Assembly (NCBI RefSeq): GCF_018304945.1
Contig: NZ_JAGQEE010000009.1
Span: 62,001 to 126,000 of the forward strand
Direction: 5' to 3'
DNA: 64,000 bases
Source of the DNA: Collimonas humicola
GTDB lineage: Bacteria; Pseudomonadota; Gammaproteobacteria; Burkholderiales; Burkholderiaceae_D
Positions within the stretch are counted from its first letter, which is position 1. Each line of letters starts with the position of its first letter. Shown one piece after another: positions 38,501 through 47,230 of this stretch. A program made the translations under genes and the position numbers. Below the pieces are notes generated by a model, which was given only the letters and a program-made list of their open reading frames with translations, was not told the DNA's origin and made no database searches.

Positions 38501-41496
38501 ACCTCGCGCATGATTTTGCCGAGTGGCGGCATGAACCTGAACGGCCGGTGATGACGCAATCGGTGCACGCCGCCCATTCGCTGGCGGGCAGTTCCGCCAC
38601 AGTAGGTTTCAAGCCTTTACAGGAAGTCGCGCATGCGCTGGAAATGGCTTTGCAGCGCATGGCGTTGCAGCCAGGCAGCCTGCACGGCGCCGATTATGAC
38701 ACCTTGCAATTGAGCGTCGAGCGCGCCAAGTGGATGCTGCAGCAGTTCACTCAAGGCGACATGCCGTATTACGAGCCGGCGCTGGTGAGCAGCCTGGACA
38801 GTTTGTGGCAGCGGCAGGAGTCGCGCGCGCATGAAGTGGAAGAGTTGCCGGAAATAGAAGGCAGCGAAGAAGCGCCGGCGCAGGAAATCGTTGCGCCTGC
38901 TATCGAGCTTGAATCGATAGCTGCAGAAATCGCACCGCAACTGACTGAAGTTCCTGTAGCCCCGATCGCGGCCGTCACCGAACCTGTCGAAAACTGGGAT
39001 GAGGCATTGCACGTGCAGCCGATCGCGATTGCCGCCGTGGCGCCGCATCAGCCTGCAGTGGCGGAAGTGCCGCATCTGTTTGAAGCGCCGAAGGAAGATA
39101 TCGATCCTTTGCTGGCGGTGCGCGATGAGCTGGATCCAGATTTGCTGCCGATCTTCCTGGAAGAGGGCGGCGACATGCTGCCGCAGATCGGCAGCGCCTT
39201 GCGCAGCTGGCAGGAAAATCCGGTCGGCACGACCAGCGCGCATCCGGTGCCGCAGGCTATCCTGCGCCATCTGCACACTATCAAGGGCAGCGCCCGCATG
39301 GCCGGCGCGATGGTGCTTGGCCAGCACATGCACGAGATGGAAAGCCATATCGAGGTGATCCTGCAATCGGGCAGCTCGTCACGCCACACGGTCGACGAAT
39401 TGCTGGCGCACTATGACCGCGGCGTACAGATGTTTGATAATCTGCGCAATCCGCAAGCGGCGCAACCTGTCGCTCCTGCTGCGCCGCTCGCAGCAGAGGC
39501 GGCGGCCCAGGCGCATGCACCGGTCAACCTGCCGAGCGTGATGCCATCGCTGGCTGCCGGCGTGGTGGCGCCGGCGCTTGCCAGCACCGGCGGCCTGGTG
39601 TCGCAGGTGCGCGTCAATGCGGATATTCTCGACCGGCTGGTGAACCAGGCCGGTGAAGTTTCGATCACCCGTTCACGGCTTGAATCCGGCATCGGCACCT
39701 TGCAGCTGTCTTTGTCTGAATTGACGGAAAACGTTGACCGCTTGCGCGGCCAGCTGCGTGAGATCGAAATCCAGGCTGAAGCGCAGATCAGTTCGCGCAT
39801 GACCCTGGCCGGCGAGCGCGAATTCGACCCGCTCGAATTCGACCGCTTCACGCGGCTGCAGGAACTGACACGGATGATGGCGGAGAGCGTCAACGACGTT
39901 GCCTCGCTGCAGAAGAATCTGACCAACACAGTCGAAGGCGCCAACGTCGACTTGCTGACGCAACGCCGGCTGACGCGCGATCTGCAACAGGATCTGATGC
40001 ATGTGCGGATGGTGCAGTTTGCCAGTATCGGCGAGCGTCTGTACCGGCTGACACGCCAGGTCGCCAAGGAACTGGACAAGCGCGTCAACCTGGATATCCG
40101 CGGCAGCCATGTGGAAATCGACCGTAGCGTGCTGGAAAAGATGATCGCTCCGTTCGAGCATTTGCTGCGTAACGCCATCGTGCACGGGATCGAATCGCGG
40201 GAAGCACGGCGTGCTGCAGGCAAGAACGAAACCGGCGAACTGAAAATTGAAATCCGTCAGGACGGTAATGAAATTTTGATTCAGCTGTCGGATGACGGCC
40301 AGGGCCTGAACCTGCCGCGCATCCGCGACAAGGCGCGTTCCGTCGGTCTGCTGGAAAACGATGAGCAGCTCTCTGACCTGGAAACCACCGACTTGATTTT
40401 CCGTCCCGGATTTTCCACCGCTGCGGATGTCACGGAGCTGGCCGGACGCGGCGTCGGCATGGACGTGGTGCGCTCGGAAGCGGCATCGCTGGGTGGCCGC
40501 GTTGCGGTGACCAGCGATCCTGGCCATGGCACGCATTTCACGATTCACTTGCCGCTGACCCTGGCGGTTACCCAGGTCGTGCTGCTGACCACCGGCGGCA
40601 GTACCTACGCCGTGCCGTCGGCGCTGGTGGAACAGGTGCAGCAGTTGAAGGCCAAGGCCTTGGCCGCCGCCTATAACGACGGCACGCTGATGTGGCAGGG
40701 ACACAAGGTGCCCTTGCAGTATCTGTCGACGTTGCTGGGCGATGCCGAGATGGCGCCGGTGGCGCAGCAATATTCTCCGGTCATCATTCTGCGCAGCGGT
40801 AATGACCGGGTCGCCTTGCATGTCGACGAAATCGTCGGCAACCGAGAAGTCGTGGTCAAGAATATCGGTCCGCAATTGTCGCGGATGATCGGGATTGCCG
40901 GCGCCACGGTGCTGGGTTCCGGCGATATCGTGCTGATCCTGAATCCGGTGCCTTTGATGCAGCTGCAACTGCAGCGTTCGGCGCACGAACATCGCGCACC
41001 GCGGCAGTCGCACCTGGCAACCCACGACGCCATGGGCGCCGTGGCCGAGATGAGCGTCAATCCTGAATCGGCAGCGCCGCCGGTGGCACAGGCAGTGCAG
41101 GGCTTGCGCAGCCAGAGCGTGGTGATGGTGGTCGACGATTCCTTGACCGTGCGCCGGGTGACCCAGCGTCTGCTGTCGCGCGAAGGCTACCAGGTAGTGC
41201 TGGCGAAAGACGGCGTCGATGCGCTGGAGCAGCTGCAGGCGATTACTCCGGACGTGATGCTGGTGGACATCGAAATGCCGCGCATGGACGGCTTCGACTT
41301 GACCCGCAATATCCGCAATGACGATCGGACCCGCCATATCCCGATCATCATGATCACCTCGCGTACCGCGGGCAAGCATCGCAGCTATGCGATGGAGCTG
41401 GGCGTCAACGAGTATCTGGGCAAGCCATACCAGGAAGATGAGCTGATCAGCAACATCAAGTCGTTCATCAAAAAAGAAACAAACACCCTGCAATAA
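35503..41496 (+). CDS. chpA: Hybrid chemotaxis histidine kinase ChpA (CheA-type with receiver)
   Basis: ChpA is the central kinase of the Pil-Chp system. The 1997 residues start with a FimL-like region (to about 550). Three histidine phosphotransfer modules follow: H777 in FHTLKGSGRMIG, H1025 in AAHSLAGSSATVG and H1258 in LHTIKGSARMAG. Ala/Glu-rich linkers separate them. The CheA dimerisation and ATPase domains come next (LLRNAIVHGIES near 1555, DDGQGLNL, GRGVGMDVV), then a CheW domain and a C-terminal receiver with D1922. The order matches ChpA/PilL. No pilK or chpB gene lies beside it. Confidence 0.95.
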   Translation: MTTDFSSSAAHLQDSTRTHLDTGPLSWVMSEIREALNQSGNALLQISDKQQAGDDHSTAIRHAKTYLHQAHGALQMVDIDGVIIITETVEDLLERAESGQAELSAQHVQTIGNAYQALIEYLDEVLAGGSHQPVRLFPYYQALLEIRGAERIHPADLFFPDLTIRPHFPAADHAVAIEAEAYLPLRKRFERALLPFLKSADKAIELENAGVMQVVVGEVEQTQRNQQARAFWWVMHGFSEAVATAQISNELYVKQLFARINLQLRRLSQGSSSISERLLRDALFFIAGIENASKLTTQIRAAYRLNGLVPTDYSTRHYGQISLDALGAAKERLGQAKNMWDRLASGDAGPAAAFEKEMHGLSEAGSQLNAPSLSKLLRELNGIARHAAHSRPGDAICMEIATSLLFIENTLNHISRLPQNFSERADAMTARLLAVVSGETLDKPAQWIDDIYREAQQRQTVKMLASEMLSSLRQVEKMLDEFFREPERREVLTQIEQVLHQIQGALAIQDQSDAIRVVEHTRSTLKRFAAEGGELLPEAPEQKEFERIAQNIGALSFFIETLQHQSDTQNNHFTFDEEAGVFRINLLERRAMVAAPQPDPVVSSTVSEHHPAAASAGGDSLPSLPELATVEDELLQHQQQSAELALSLTAQPHDPELQERLKESLVQMRVDAALSDNPEATDRAQAAIDILDHPDFSASQQSLAEIVTTIVPLHAAEAAPPVAAVATVTDEEADAELREIFLSEAEEVLTNARQALLQLHGAPHKQEPLTVLRRAFHTLKGSGRMIGLNAFGEAAWSIEQVLNLWLSESRAVSADLSALLDHAVTELDGWVREIQLDGHSERTPHALAGIAETVREGGAFAAPAVAAPVLAEAASEILELSDLPEMPAQAEEIQLSDDDLALFGVTHAEHTETVVSIHSKAHEAGIEEELTSAAEMHEQPLAEAAPVAALQEAPASAEVIAFPGMQEIRHDDSTKQIGDLTISLPLYNIYLAETDQLVRHLAHDFAEWRHEPERPVMTQSVHAAHSLAGSSATVGFKPLQEVAHALEMALQRMALQPGSLHGADYDTLQLSVERAKWMLQQFTQGDMPYYEPALVSSLDSLWQRQESRAHEVEELPEIEGSEEAPAQEIVAPAIELESIAAEIAPQLTEVPVAPIAAVTEPVENWDEALHVQPIAIAAVAPHQPAVAEVPHLFEAPKEDIDPLLAVRDELDPDLLPIFLEEGGDMLPQIGSALRSWQENPVGTTSAHPVPQAILRHLHTIKGSARMAGAMVLGQHMHEMESHIEVILQSGSSSRHTVDELLAHYDRGVQMFDNLRNPQAAQPVAPAAPLAAEAAAQAHAPVNLPSVMPSLAAGVVAPALASTGGLVSQVRVNADILDRLVNQAGEVSITRSRLESGIGTLQLSLSELTENVDRLRGQLREIEIQAEAQISSRMTLAGEREFDPLEFDRFTRLQELTRMMAESVNDVASLQKNLTNTVEGANVDLLTQRRLTRDLQQDLMHVRMVQFASIGERLYRLTRQVAKELDKRVNLDIRGSHVEIDRSVLEKMIAPFEHLLRNAIVHGIESREARRAAGKNETGELKIEIRQDGNEILIQLSDDGQGLNLPRIRDKARSVGLLENDEQLSDLETTDLIFRPGFSTAADVTELAGRGVGMDVVRSEAASLGGRVAVTSDPGHGTHFTIHLPLTLAVTQVVLLTTGGSTYAVPSALVEQVQQLKAKALAAAYNDGTLMWQGHKVPLQYLSTLLGDAEMAPVAQQYSPVIILRSGNDRVALHVDEIVGNREVVVKNIGPQLSRMIGIAGATVLGSGDIVLILNPVPLMQLQLQRSAHEHRAPRQSHLATHDAMGAVAEMSVNPESAAPPVAQAVQGLRSQSVVMVVDDSLTVRRVTQRLLSREGYQVVLAKDGVDALEQLQAITPDVMLVDIEMPRMDGFDLTRNIRNDDRTRHIPIIMITSRTAGKHRSYAMELGVNEYLGKPYQEDELISNIKSFIKKETNTLQ

Positions 41497-41503
41497 AATG
41501 ACG

Positions 41504-41536
41504 GGGGCTGGTGGAAAAACAATTTTCACCGGCCCC
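41504..41536. terminator. Hairpin terminator between chpA and phrB
   Basis: GGGGCTGGTGGAAA (41504-41517) pairs with TTTTCACCGGCCCC (41523-41536), 14 bp with two G-T pairs and a five-base loop. It sits between convergent genes. A clean T-run is lacking, so strength as an intrinsic terminator is uncertain. Confidence 0.6.
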
Positions 41537-41562
41537 TGGAATTCCTCCCCGTTGCTTCCTTC

Positions 41563-43050
41563 TCACTCTTCAGTTACTTTTCTCACCGCCGCATAACGCT
41601 GCAAGGTCAGCTTGCGCGCCTCATCGTGCTGCACCAGCGGCAGGGGGTAATTTTCTCCCAGGCGGATGCCGGCATCCTGCAAGTCTTTTGCAGGCGCCAG
41701 CCATGGCGCATGGATATGCCTGTTGCCGAGAGCGGCCAACTGGGGCAGGTAGAGGCGGATGAATTTGCCCTCCGCATCGAATTTCTCGGATTGGGTGATG
41801 GGATTGAAGATGCGGAAATAAGGCTGTGCATCGCAGCCGGATGACGCCGCCCACTGCCAGCCGCCATTGTTGGCGGCCAGGTCGAAATCATTGAGCTGCT
41901 CGGCAAAGTAGCGCTCTCCCCAACGCCAGTCGACGCCCAGGTCTTTTATCAGGAAAGACGCAACCAGCATGCGCAGGCGGTTATGCATGTAACCACTCTG
42001 CTTGAGCTGCAGCATCGCCGCATCCACCAGCGGATAACCGGTGCGGCCGGCGCACCAGGCCAGGAACAGCGCCTGCGCATGCTGCCCGCTTTCCCAGGGG
42101 ATGGCGTCGTAGTCCGGCTTGAATGCGCGTTGTGCGACATGCGGATGGTGGTACAGGATCATGAAGTAAAAATCGCGCCACACCAGTTCCGACAGCCATA
42201 CCGCTGCGCCGCTGGCGGCGGCGCCCTGATGCAGGATTTGATACGCGGCGCGGGCCAGGGTGCGGATCGATATGGTGCCGAAACGCAGATGCACCGAGAG
42301 ATAGGATGGTCCTTTGACCGCGGGGAAATTGCGGGCGTCTTCGTATCGGCCGATACGCTGCAGGAAGTCTTCCAGCAGACTGGCTGCGCCGGACATGCCA
42401 GGTGTGATTTTCAAGGCGTGCAGATTGGTTTCCTGGAAGCCGAGTTCGGCCAGGCCGGGGATCATGCCATGCTCCGGCGCGGGCGACGCCAGCCGCGCCG
42501 CGTACTTTTCGATCGGGTAGGGCTTCAGGAAAAAAGGTCCATCTGCCGCAGCCAATCTTTTCATCCAGGCGTTCTTGTAAGGCGTGAATACTGAAAACGG
42601 CCGTCCTGACAGGGTAAGGATTTCGTCTTGTTCAAAAATCACCTGGTCCTTGAAGCTGTGCCAACTGCGGCCGGCAGCGGCCAGGATGCTTGCGATCTTG
42701 GCATCGCGTTGCCGAGCCTGCGGTTCGTAATCGTGGTTGCTGAACACGGCATCGACGCCAAGTTGGGCAGCCAGCGCCGGGACCTCATCGGCAGCGGCGC
42801 CGTGGCGCACGATCAGGCTGCCGCCCAGCTTGCGCAGTTCCCGATCCAGTTCGACGATGCTGTCGCGGATGAATTCGACGCGGCGGTCAGCCGTCAGGCC
42901 GGCATCCAGCAAAGGCTGCAGGATGTCGGTGTCGAAGACGAACGCGCAGAACACGGCCCTGCTGGTTTTTAAGGCGTGATGCAGGGCGGCGTGGTCGAAT
43001 ACGCGCAAGTCGCGGCGAAACCAGACCAGGGATTTTTCAAACTGGGGCAT
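41563..43050 (-). CDS. phrB: Deoxyribodipyrimidine photo-lyase
   Basis: PhrB uses blue light and FAD to repair cyclobutane pyrimidine dimers. The 495 residues begin FEKSLVWFRRDLRVFDHAAL, the antenna-binding Rossmann domain. The FAD domain has AGRTGYPLVDAAMLQLKQSG, YMHNRLRMLVASFL and ANNGGWQWAASSGCDAQPYF, followed by RIFNP. All fit class I CPD photolyases. The gene is isolated, convergent with chpA and divergent from algH. Confidence 0.95.
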   Translation of the reverse strand: MPQFEKSLVWFRRDLRVFDHAALHHALKTSRAVFCAFVFDTDILQPLLDAGLTADRRVEFIRDSIVELDRELRKLGGSLIVRHGAAADEVPALAAQLGVDAVFSNHDYEPQARQRDAKIASILAAAGRSWHSFKDQVIFEQDEILTLSGRPFSVFTPYKNAWMKRLAAADGPFFLKPYPIEKYAARLASPAPEHGMIPGLAELGFQETNLHALKITPGMSGAASLLEDFLQRIGRYEDARNFPAVKGPSYLSVHLRFGTISIRTLARAAYQILHQGAAASGAAVWLSELVWRDFYFMILYHHPHVAQRAFKPDYDAIPWESGQHAQALFLAWCAGRTGYPLVDAAMLQLKQSGYMHNRLRMLVASFLIKDLGVDWRWGERYFAEQLNDFDLAANNGGWQWAASSGCDAQPYFRIFNPITQSEKFDAEGKFIRLYLPQLAALGNRHIHAPWLAPAKDLQDAGIRLGENYPLPLVQHDEARKLTLQRYAAVRKVTEE

Positions 43051-43172
43051 GGAGGCGGTCTATATAAAAATCGCGTGAGGTAGCGCCGAGGCGGGCTTGC
43101 GAGCGACTTTACCCGAGAAGCAACAGTATGCAAAGCGGCTTGCGCCGGTTTAAAACTGATAAAATGCGGCCC

Positions 43173-43829
43173 ATGGCCAAGCTAGATACAACTCCGGACG
43201 ATTCTCCCGCGCGCAAGAGCGCTGCGAAGGCATCGGGCGACCCGGATTCTCCCTCTTTGAATCTGACAAATCATTTCCTTATTGCAATGCCCTCCATGCT
43301 GGATCCGGTTTTTGGCGGAACCGTGGTGTATTTATGTGAGCATAATGCCAACGGCGCCCTCGGCGTGGTGATCAATAAACCTACCGATATGACCATGCAG
43401 CTGCTGTTCGAGCGCATTGACCTGAAGCTGGAAATCAATCCGGAACTGGGCTTTGACGATCCAATCGGCGAGCGGCCGGTGATGTTCGGCGGCCCGGTCC
43501 AGGTTGAGCGCGGTTTTGTGCTGCATACGCCGGGCAAGAGCTATTCATCGACGCTGAAAGTGACGGAACAGATCGCCATGACGACCTCCAAGGATGTGCT
43601 GGAAGAGGTTGCCCAAGGTGGCGGACCGCAGCGAATCCTGGTCAGCCTGGGGTGTTCGGGCTGGAGCGCGGGCCAGCTGGAAAGTGAAATCGTGCATAAC
43701 GGCTGGCTGACGGTGGCTGCTGATCCTGCGATCATTTTCGACCTGCCGGTCGCCGAGCGTTTTGCCGCCGCTGTCAATCTGCTCGGTATTTCTCCGTATA
43801 TGCTGACGTCGGAATCCGGGCGTGCGTGA
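43173..43829 (+). CDS. algH: YqgE/AlgH family protein
   Basis: AlgH/YqgE proteins are conserved and of uncertain biochemical function; in Pseudomonas algH affects alginate gene regulation. From ATG 43173 the protein has 218 residues: a variable N-terminal 30, then LTNHFLIAMPSMLDPVFGGT, VVYLCEHNANGALGVVINKP, FGGPVQVERGFVLH and LGCSGWSAGQLESEI. Upstream ATGs (43164, 43128) are possible. A TAAAAT-like hexamer at 43160 is so close that a transcript starting there would be nearly leaderless. ruvX follows. Confidence 0.88.
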   Translation: MAKLDTTPDDSPARKSAAKASGDPDSPSLNLTNHFLIAMPSMLDPVFGGTVVYLCEHNANGALGVVINKPTDMTMQLLFERIDLKLEINPELGFDDPIGERPVMFGGPVQVERGFVLHTPGKSYSSTLKVTEQIAMTTSKDVLEEVAQGGGPQRILVSLGCSGWSAGQLESEIVHNGWLTVAADPAIIFDLPVAERFAAAVNLLGISPYMLTSESGRA

Positions 43830-43859
43830 GTTGAACGGCAATATGCGCGGGAGCCTGGC

Positions 43860-44258
43860 ATGAGCGGTTTGACAGGCACGGTGCTTGGTTTCGATTTCGG
43901 CCTGAAGCGCATCGGCGTGGCTGTCGGCAATACTCTGTTGAAGCAGGCGCAGCCCTTGCAAGTCATCAGCGCTGCGACCAATGACGGCAAGTTCGCCGAA
44001 ATCGCGCTGCTGATCAAGGAGTGGCAACCGGTGCTGTGCGTGGTCGGCTTGCCGCTGCATCCGGATGGCGCAGAGCATGAAATGAGCGTGCGCTGCCAGC
44101 GCTTTGCCAATCAGCTGCACGGCCGCTATGCAGTCGCCACGGTGCTGGTGGATGAGCGTTACTCGTCGGCGGTGATCAAGCAGCAGCGCGGAGAAGTGAT
44201 CGACGACCAGGCCGCCGCGATTATCTTGCAGCAGTATTTTGACGATTTATCTGAATGA
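43860..44258 (+). CDS. ruvX: Putative pre-16S rRNA nuclease/Holliday junction resolvase-like YqgF
   Basis: The 132-residue RNase H-fold protein shows GFDFGLKRIGVAVGNTLL at the start, the second metal-site region VVGLPLHPDGAEHEMS and VDERYSSAVIKQ. YqgF is implicated in 16S rRNA 5'-end maturation and resembles Holliday junction resolvases. It lies 30 bases after algH, the usual pair, and 28 bases before pyrR. Confidence 0.93.
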   Translation: MSGLTGTVLGFDFGLKRIGVAVGNTLLKQAQPLQVISAATNDGKFAEIALLIKEWQPVLCVVGLPLHPDGAEHEMSVRCQRFANQLHGRYAVATVLVDERYSSAVIKQQRGEVIDDQAAAIILQQYFDDLSE

Positions 44259-44286
44259 TCCTGTTCGATTTTGTGATGAAGACGCA

Positions 44287-44808
44287 ATGACTACTATCAC
44301 CCCCCAATTCGATGCCGAAGCGCTGTACCTGGTGCTTGAGGCAAAAGTAAAAGCCGCGCTGGCGCAGACCGACAATGTGGCGGTCATCGGCATCTATTCC
44401 GGCGGCGCCTGGATTGCCGAACGCCTGGTGGCGGCCTTGCACCTGAATCCGGCGCAGCGGCTCGGCTTTATCGACGTCTCCTTCTATCGCGACGATTTTT
44501 CCGAAAAAGGCTTGCGCACCGATATCAAGCCGACCCAGATTCCATTCGATGTCAACGGCGCCACCATCCTGCTGGTGGACGACGTGCTCTACACCGGCCG
44601 CACCACGCGCGCCGCCATCAACGAGCTGTTCGACTACGGCCGCCCGGCAAAGATCATGCTGGCGGCGCTGATCGACCGCGGCGAGCGCGATTTGCCGGTG
44701 GCGGCGGATTTTGTCGCCGATGCAGTCACCTTGCAGCCTGGCCAGTCCCTACAACTTCAACGCGCCGACGACGGCAGCTTCACTTTAGACATCCAACCCA
44801 ATGCTTAA
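44287..44808 (+). CDS. pyrR: PyrR bifunctional regulator/uracil phosphoribosyltransferase
   Basis: PyrR is a type I phosphoribosyltransferase that in many bacteria regulates the pyr operon. The 173 residues from ATG 44287 include the PRPP-binding loop [20 protein letters not shown]. The upstream frame to 44239 is not family-like. It overlaps pyrB by eight bases, and with pyrC' forms a Pseudomonas-type pyrRBC' set. Whether this protein binds RNA as in Bacillus cannot be read from sequence. Confidence 0.93.
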   Translation: MTTITPQFDAEALYLVLEAKVKAALAQTDNVAVIGIYSGGAWIAERLVAALHLNPAQRLGFIDVSFYRDDFSEKGLRTDIKPTQIPFDVNGATILLVDDVLYTGRTTRAAINELFDYGRPAKIMLAALIDRGERDLPVAADFVADAVTLQPGQSLQLQRADDGSFTLDIQPNA

Positions 44809-45760
44809 TCCTCAACTCAATAAAAACGGCGAACTGCAGCATCTGCTGACGATCGAGGGCCTGCCGACTTCTGTTGTCACGCACATCCTGGATACGGCTT
44901 CCTCCTTTGTCGGTGTCAGCGACCGCGATGTCAAGAAAGTGCCGCTGATGCGCGGCAAAAGCGTGTTCAACTTGTTCTTTGAAAATTCGACCCGCACCCG
45001 CACCACGTTTGAGATTGCTTCCAAACGCTTGTCGGCCGACGTCATCAACCTGAACATCTCCGCCTCCAGCGCCAGCAAGGGCGAATCGCTGCTGGACACC
45101 ATCGACAACCTGTCGGCCATGCACGCCGACATGTTCGTGGTGCGCCACTCGCAATCCGGCGCACCCTACCTGATCGCCAAGCACCTGACCGATACCAAGC
45201 AGCACCACGTACACGTGGTCAATGCCGGCGACGGCCGCCACGCCCATCCGACTCAGGGCTTGCTGGACATGTACACCATCCGTCACTACAAGAAGGATTT
45301 CAGCAACCTGACGGTGGCGATTGTCGGCGACATCCTGCACAGCCGGGTGGCGCGTTCCGACATCCACGGCCTGACTACGCTGGGCGTGCCGGAAGTGCGC
45401 GCCATCGGACCGCGGACCTTGCTGCCGAGCGGCCTGGAGCAAATGGGCGTGCGGGTATTCACCGACATGAATGAAGGCCTGAAAGGCGTCGACGTCATCA
45501 TCATGCTGCGCTTGCAGAATGAACGCATGAGCGGCGCGCTGCTGCCGTCAGCACAGGAGTTTTTCAAGAGCTACGGCCTGACCCCGGAACGGCTGGCGCT
45601 GGCCAAGCCGGATGCGATCGTGATGCATCCGGGGCCGATGAACCGCGGTGTCGAGATCGACTCGGCAGTGGCCGACGGCGCGCAAGCGGTGATCCTGCCG
45701 CAGGTGACTTTTGGCATTGCGGTGCGGATGGCGGTCATGAGCATTTTGGCTGGGAATTAA
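44801..45760 (+). CDS. pyrB: Aspartate carbamoyltransferase catalytic chain
   Basis: PyrB joins carbamoyl phosphate and aspartate in pyrimidine synthesis. The 319 residues show the carbamoyl-phosphate motif [53 protein letters not shown] and [13 protein letters not shown]. No pyrI regulatory chain is present. In Pseudomonas-type enzymes PyrB assembles with the inactive dihydroorotase-like PyrC', encoded next here, so the same holoenzyme is expected. Confidence 0.95.
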   Translation: MLNPQLNKNGELQHLLTIEGLPTSVVTHILDTASSFVGVSDRDVKKVPLMRGKSVFNLFFENSTRTRTTFEIASKRLSADVINLNISASSASKGESLLDTIDNLSAMHADMFVVRHSQSGAPYLIAKHLTDTKQHHVHVVNAGDGRHAHPTQGLLDMYTIRHYKKDFSNLTVAIVGDILHSRVARSDIHGLTTLGVPEVRAIGPRTLLPSGLEQMGVRVFTDMNEGLKGVDVIIMLRLQNERMSGALLPSAQEFFKSYGLTPERLALAKPDAIVMHPGPMNRGVEIDSAVADGAQAVILPQVTFGIAVRMAVMSILAGN

Positions 45761-45785
45761 AATAGGCCGTTATAAACCACGTCGC

Positions 45786-45852
45786 GTCATTCCCGCGAAG
45801 GCGGGAATCCATTTTACTCAGCAAGTTGGAGCCCAGCGTTCGCGGGGATGAC
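45786..45852. repeat. REP-like inverted repeat inside the pyr operon
   Basis: GTCATTCCCGCGAA at one end is nearly the complement of TTCGCGGGGATGAC at the other. The 67-base segment has a spacer rich in short inverted motifs. It shares its core with the palindrome at 28673. It lies in the 180-base gap between pyrB and pyrC' and could reduce downstream transcription or stabilise the upstream mRNA. Confidence 0.7.
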
Positions 45853-45940
45853 AGCGTTTCTGGGGATCGCGCTCAAGGTGTCGCTGGTTTACGTGTTTTT
45901 ATCCAGATAATTATTTATTGAATCGCCATAACATTTACAG

Positions 45941-47230
45941 ATGAAACTTCACATCAAAAACGGCCGTCTGATCGACCCCGCAAACAATATCGATGCACAG
46001 CAAGATCTGTTTATTGCCGCCGGCAAGATAGTCGGCATCGGCAACGCTCCTGCCGATTTCACCGCCAACAAAACCATCGACGCCAGCGGCCTGGTGGTGA
46101 CGCCCGGCCTGGTGGACCTGAGCGCGCGCCTGCGCGAGCCGGGCTATGAGTACAAGGCGACGCTGGAATCGGAAATGCAGGCAGCGATGCAGGGCGGCGT
46201 CACCAGCCTGGTCTGTCCGCCGGATACCGATCCGGTGCTGGATGAACCGGGCCTGGTGGAAATGCTGAAGCACCGCGCCAAGAGCCTGAACCAGGCGCAT
46301 GTCTATCCGCTCGGCGCGCTGACTGTCGGGCTGAAGGGGCAGGAACTGACCGAGATGGCCGAGCTGACCGACGCCGGCTGCATCGGCTTCGCCCAGGCCG
46401 AAGAGCCGGTACTGGATACCACGGTGCTGCTGCGCGCGCTGCAATATGCGCGCACCTTTTCGTACACCGTCTGGCTGCGTCCGCAAGATCCTTACCTCGG
46501 CGCCGGCGGCATCGCCCACAGCGGCCCGATTGCGTCGCGGCTCGGCCTGTCCGGCGTGCCGACCATGGCCGAAACCATACGGCTGCAGACCATTTTCGAG
46601 CTGGTCCGCTCCACCGGCGCACGTGTGCACCTGTGCCGGATTTCTTCCGCCGAAGGCTTGGAACTGATACGCAATGCCAAGAAAGAAGGCCTGCCGATCA
46701 GCTGCGACGTCGGCGCCCACCACATCCATATGACGGATGTCGACATCGGCTTTTTCGATTCCAATGCGCGCATGACGCCGCCGTTCCGTTCGCAGCGTGA
46801 CCGCGATGCGATCCGCCAGGCGCTGCTGGACGGCACCATCGATGCCATCTGCTCGGATCACACGCCAGTCGACGACGATGAGAAACTGCTGCCGTTTGGC
46901 GAAGCGACGCCCGGCGCCACTGGGTTGGAACTGCTGCTGTCGCTGGCCTTGAAATGGGCCGAGGAATGCGTCGACGCAGCACCGCAGCGCCTCACCCGTG
47001 CGCTGGCAAAAATCACCACTGACGCTGCGCGCGTGGCTGGCTTGCCGGCCGGCCAACTGGCCGTCGGCAGCGTCGCCGATATCTGCCTGTTCGATCCGGC
47101 GGTGCGCTGGACCGTCGCCGCCAAAGAACTGGCCAGCCAGGGCAAGCACACGCCATTCCTCGGGTATGAACTCAGTGGACGCGTCAAGACCACGATCGTG
47201 GCCGGACACATCACGTTCGAACGCGTATGA
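45941..47230 (+). CDS. pyrC': Dihydroorotase-like subunit PyrC', probably catalytically inactive
   Basis: The 429-residue protein has the amidohydrolase fold of type I dihydroorotase, but the N-terminal HxH metal site is changed. PGLVDLSARLREPG has S61 and R63 where active enzymes have His. Other expected His positions are also altered (VWLRPQDPY and HLCRISS), while HHIHM and SDHTPVDDDEK remain. This fits the PyrC' of Pseudomonas ATCase, a structural partner of PyrB. A separate active pyrC should exist elsewhere in the genome. plsC overlaps its end by four bases. Confidence 0.9.
   Translation: MKLHIKNGRLIDPANNIDAQQDLFIAAGKIVGIGNAPADFTANKTIDASGLVVTPGLVDLSARLREPGYEYKATLESEMQAAMQGGVTSLVCPPDTDPVLDEPGLVEMLKHRAKSLNQAHVYPLGALTVGLKGQELTEMAELTDAGCIGFAQAEEPVLDTTVLLRALQYARTFSYTVWLRPQDPYLGAGGIAHSGPIASRLGLSGVPTMAETIRLQTIFELVRSTGARVHLCRISSAEGLELIRNAKKEGLPISCDVGAHHIHMTDVDIGFFDSNARMTPPFRSQRDRDAIRQALLDGTIDAICSDHTPVDDDEKLLPFGEATPGATGLELLLSLALKWAEECVDAAPQRLTRALAKITTDAARVAGLPAGQLAVGSVADICLFDPAVRWTVAAKELASQGKHTPFLGYELSGRVKTTIVAGHITFERV

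Noticed and set aside
31379-41496. Flagellar chemotaxis operon
   Set aside because: PilJ-type receptor, two PilG/PilH receivers and a multi-Hpt ChpA with no flagellar, cheR or cheB genes indicate the type IV pilus system.
39673-41529. A long open frame antisense to the chpA kinase domains
   Set aside because: The sense strand has unmistakable ATPase, CheW and receiver motifs; the antisense product has shadow-type composition.
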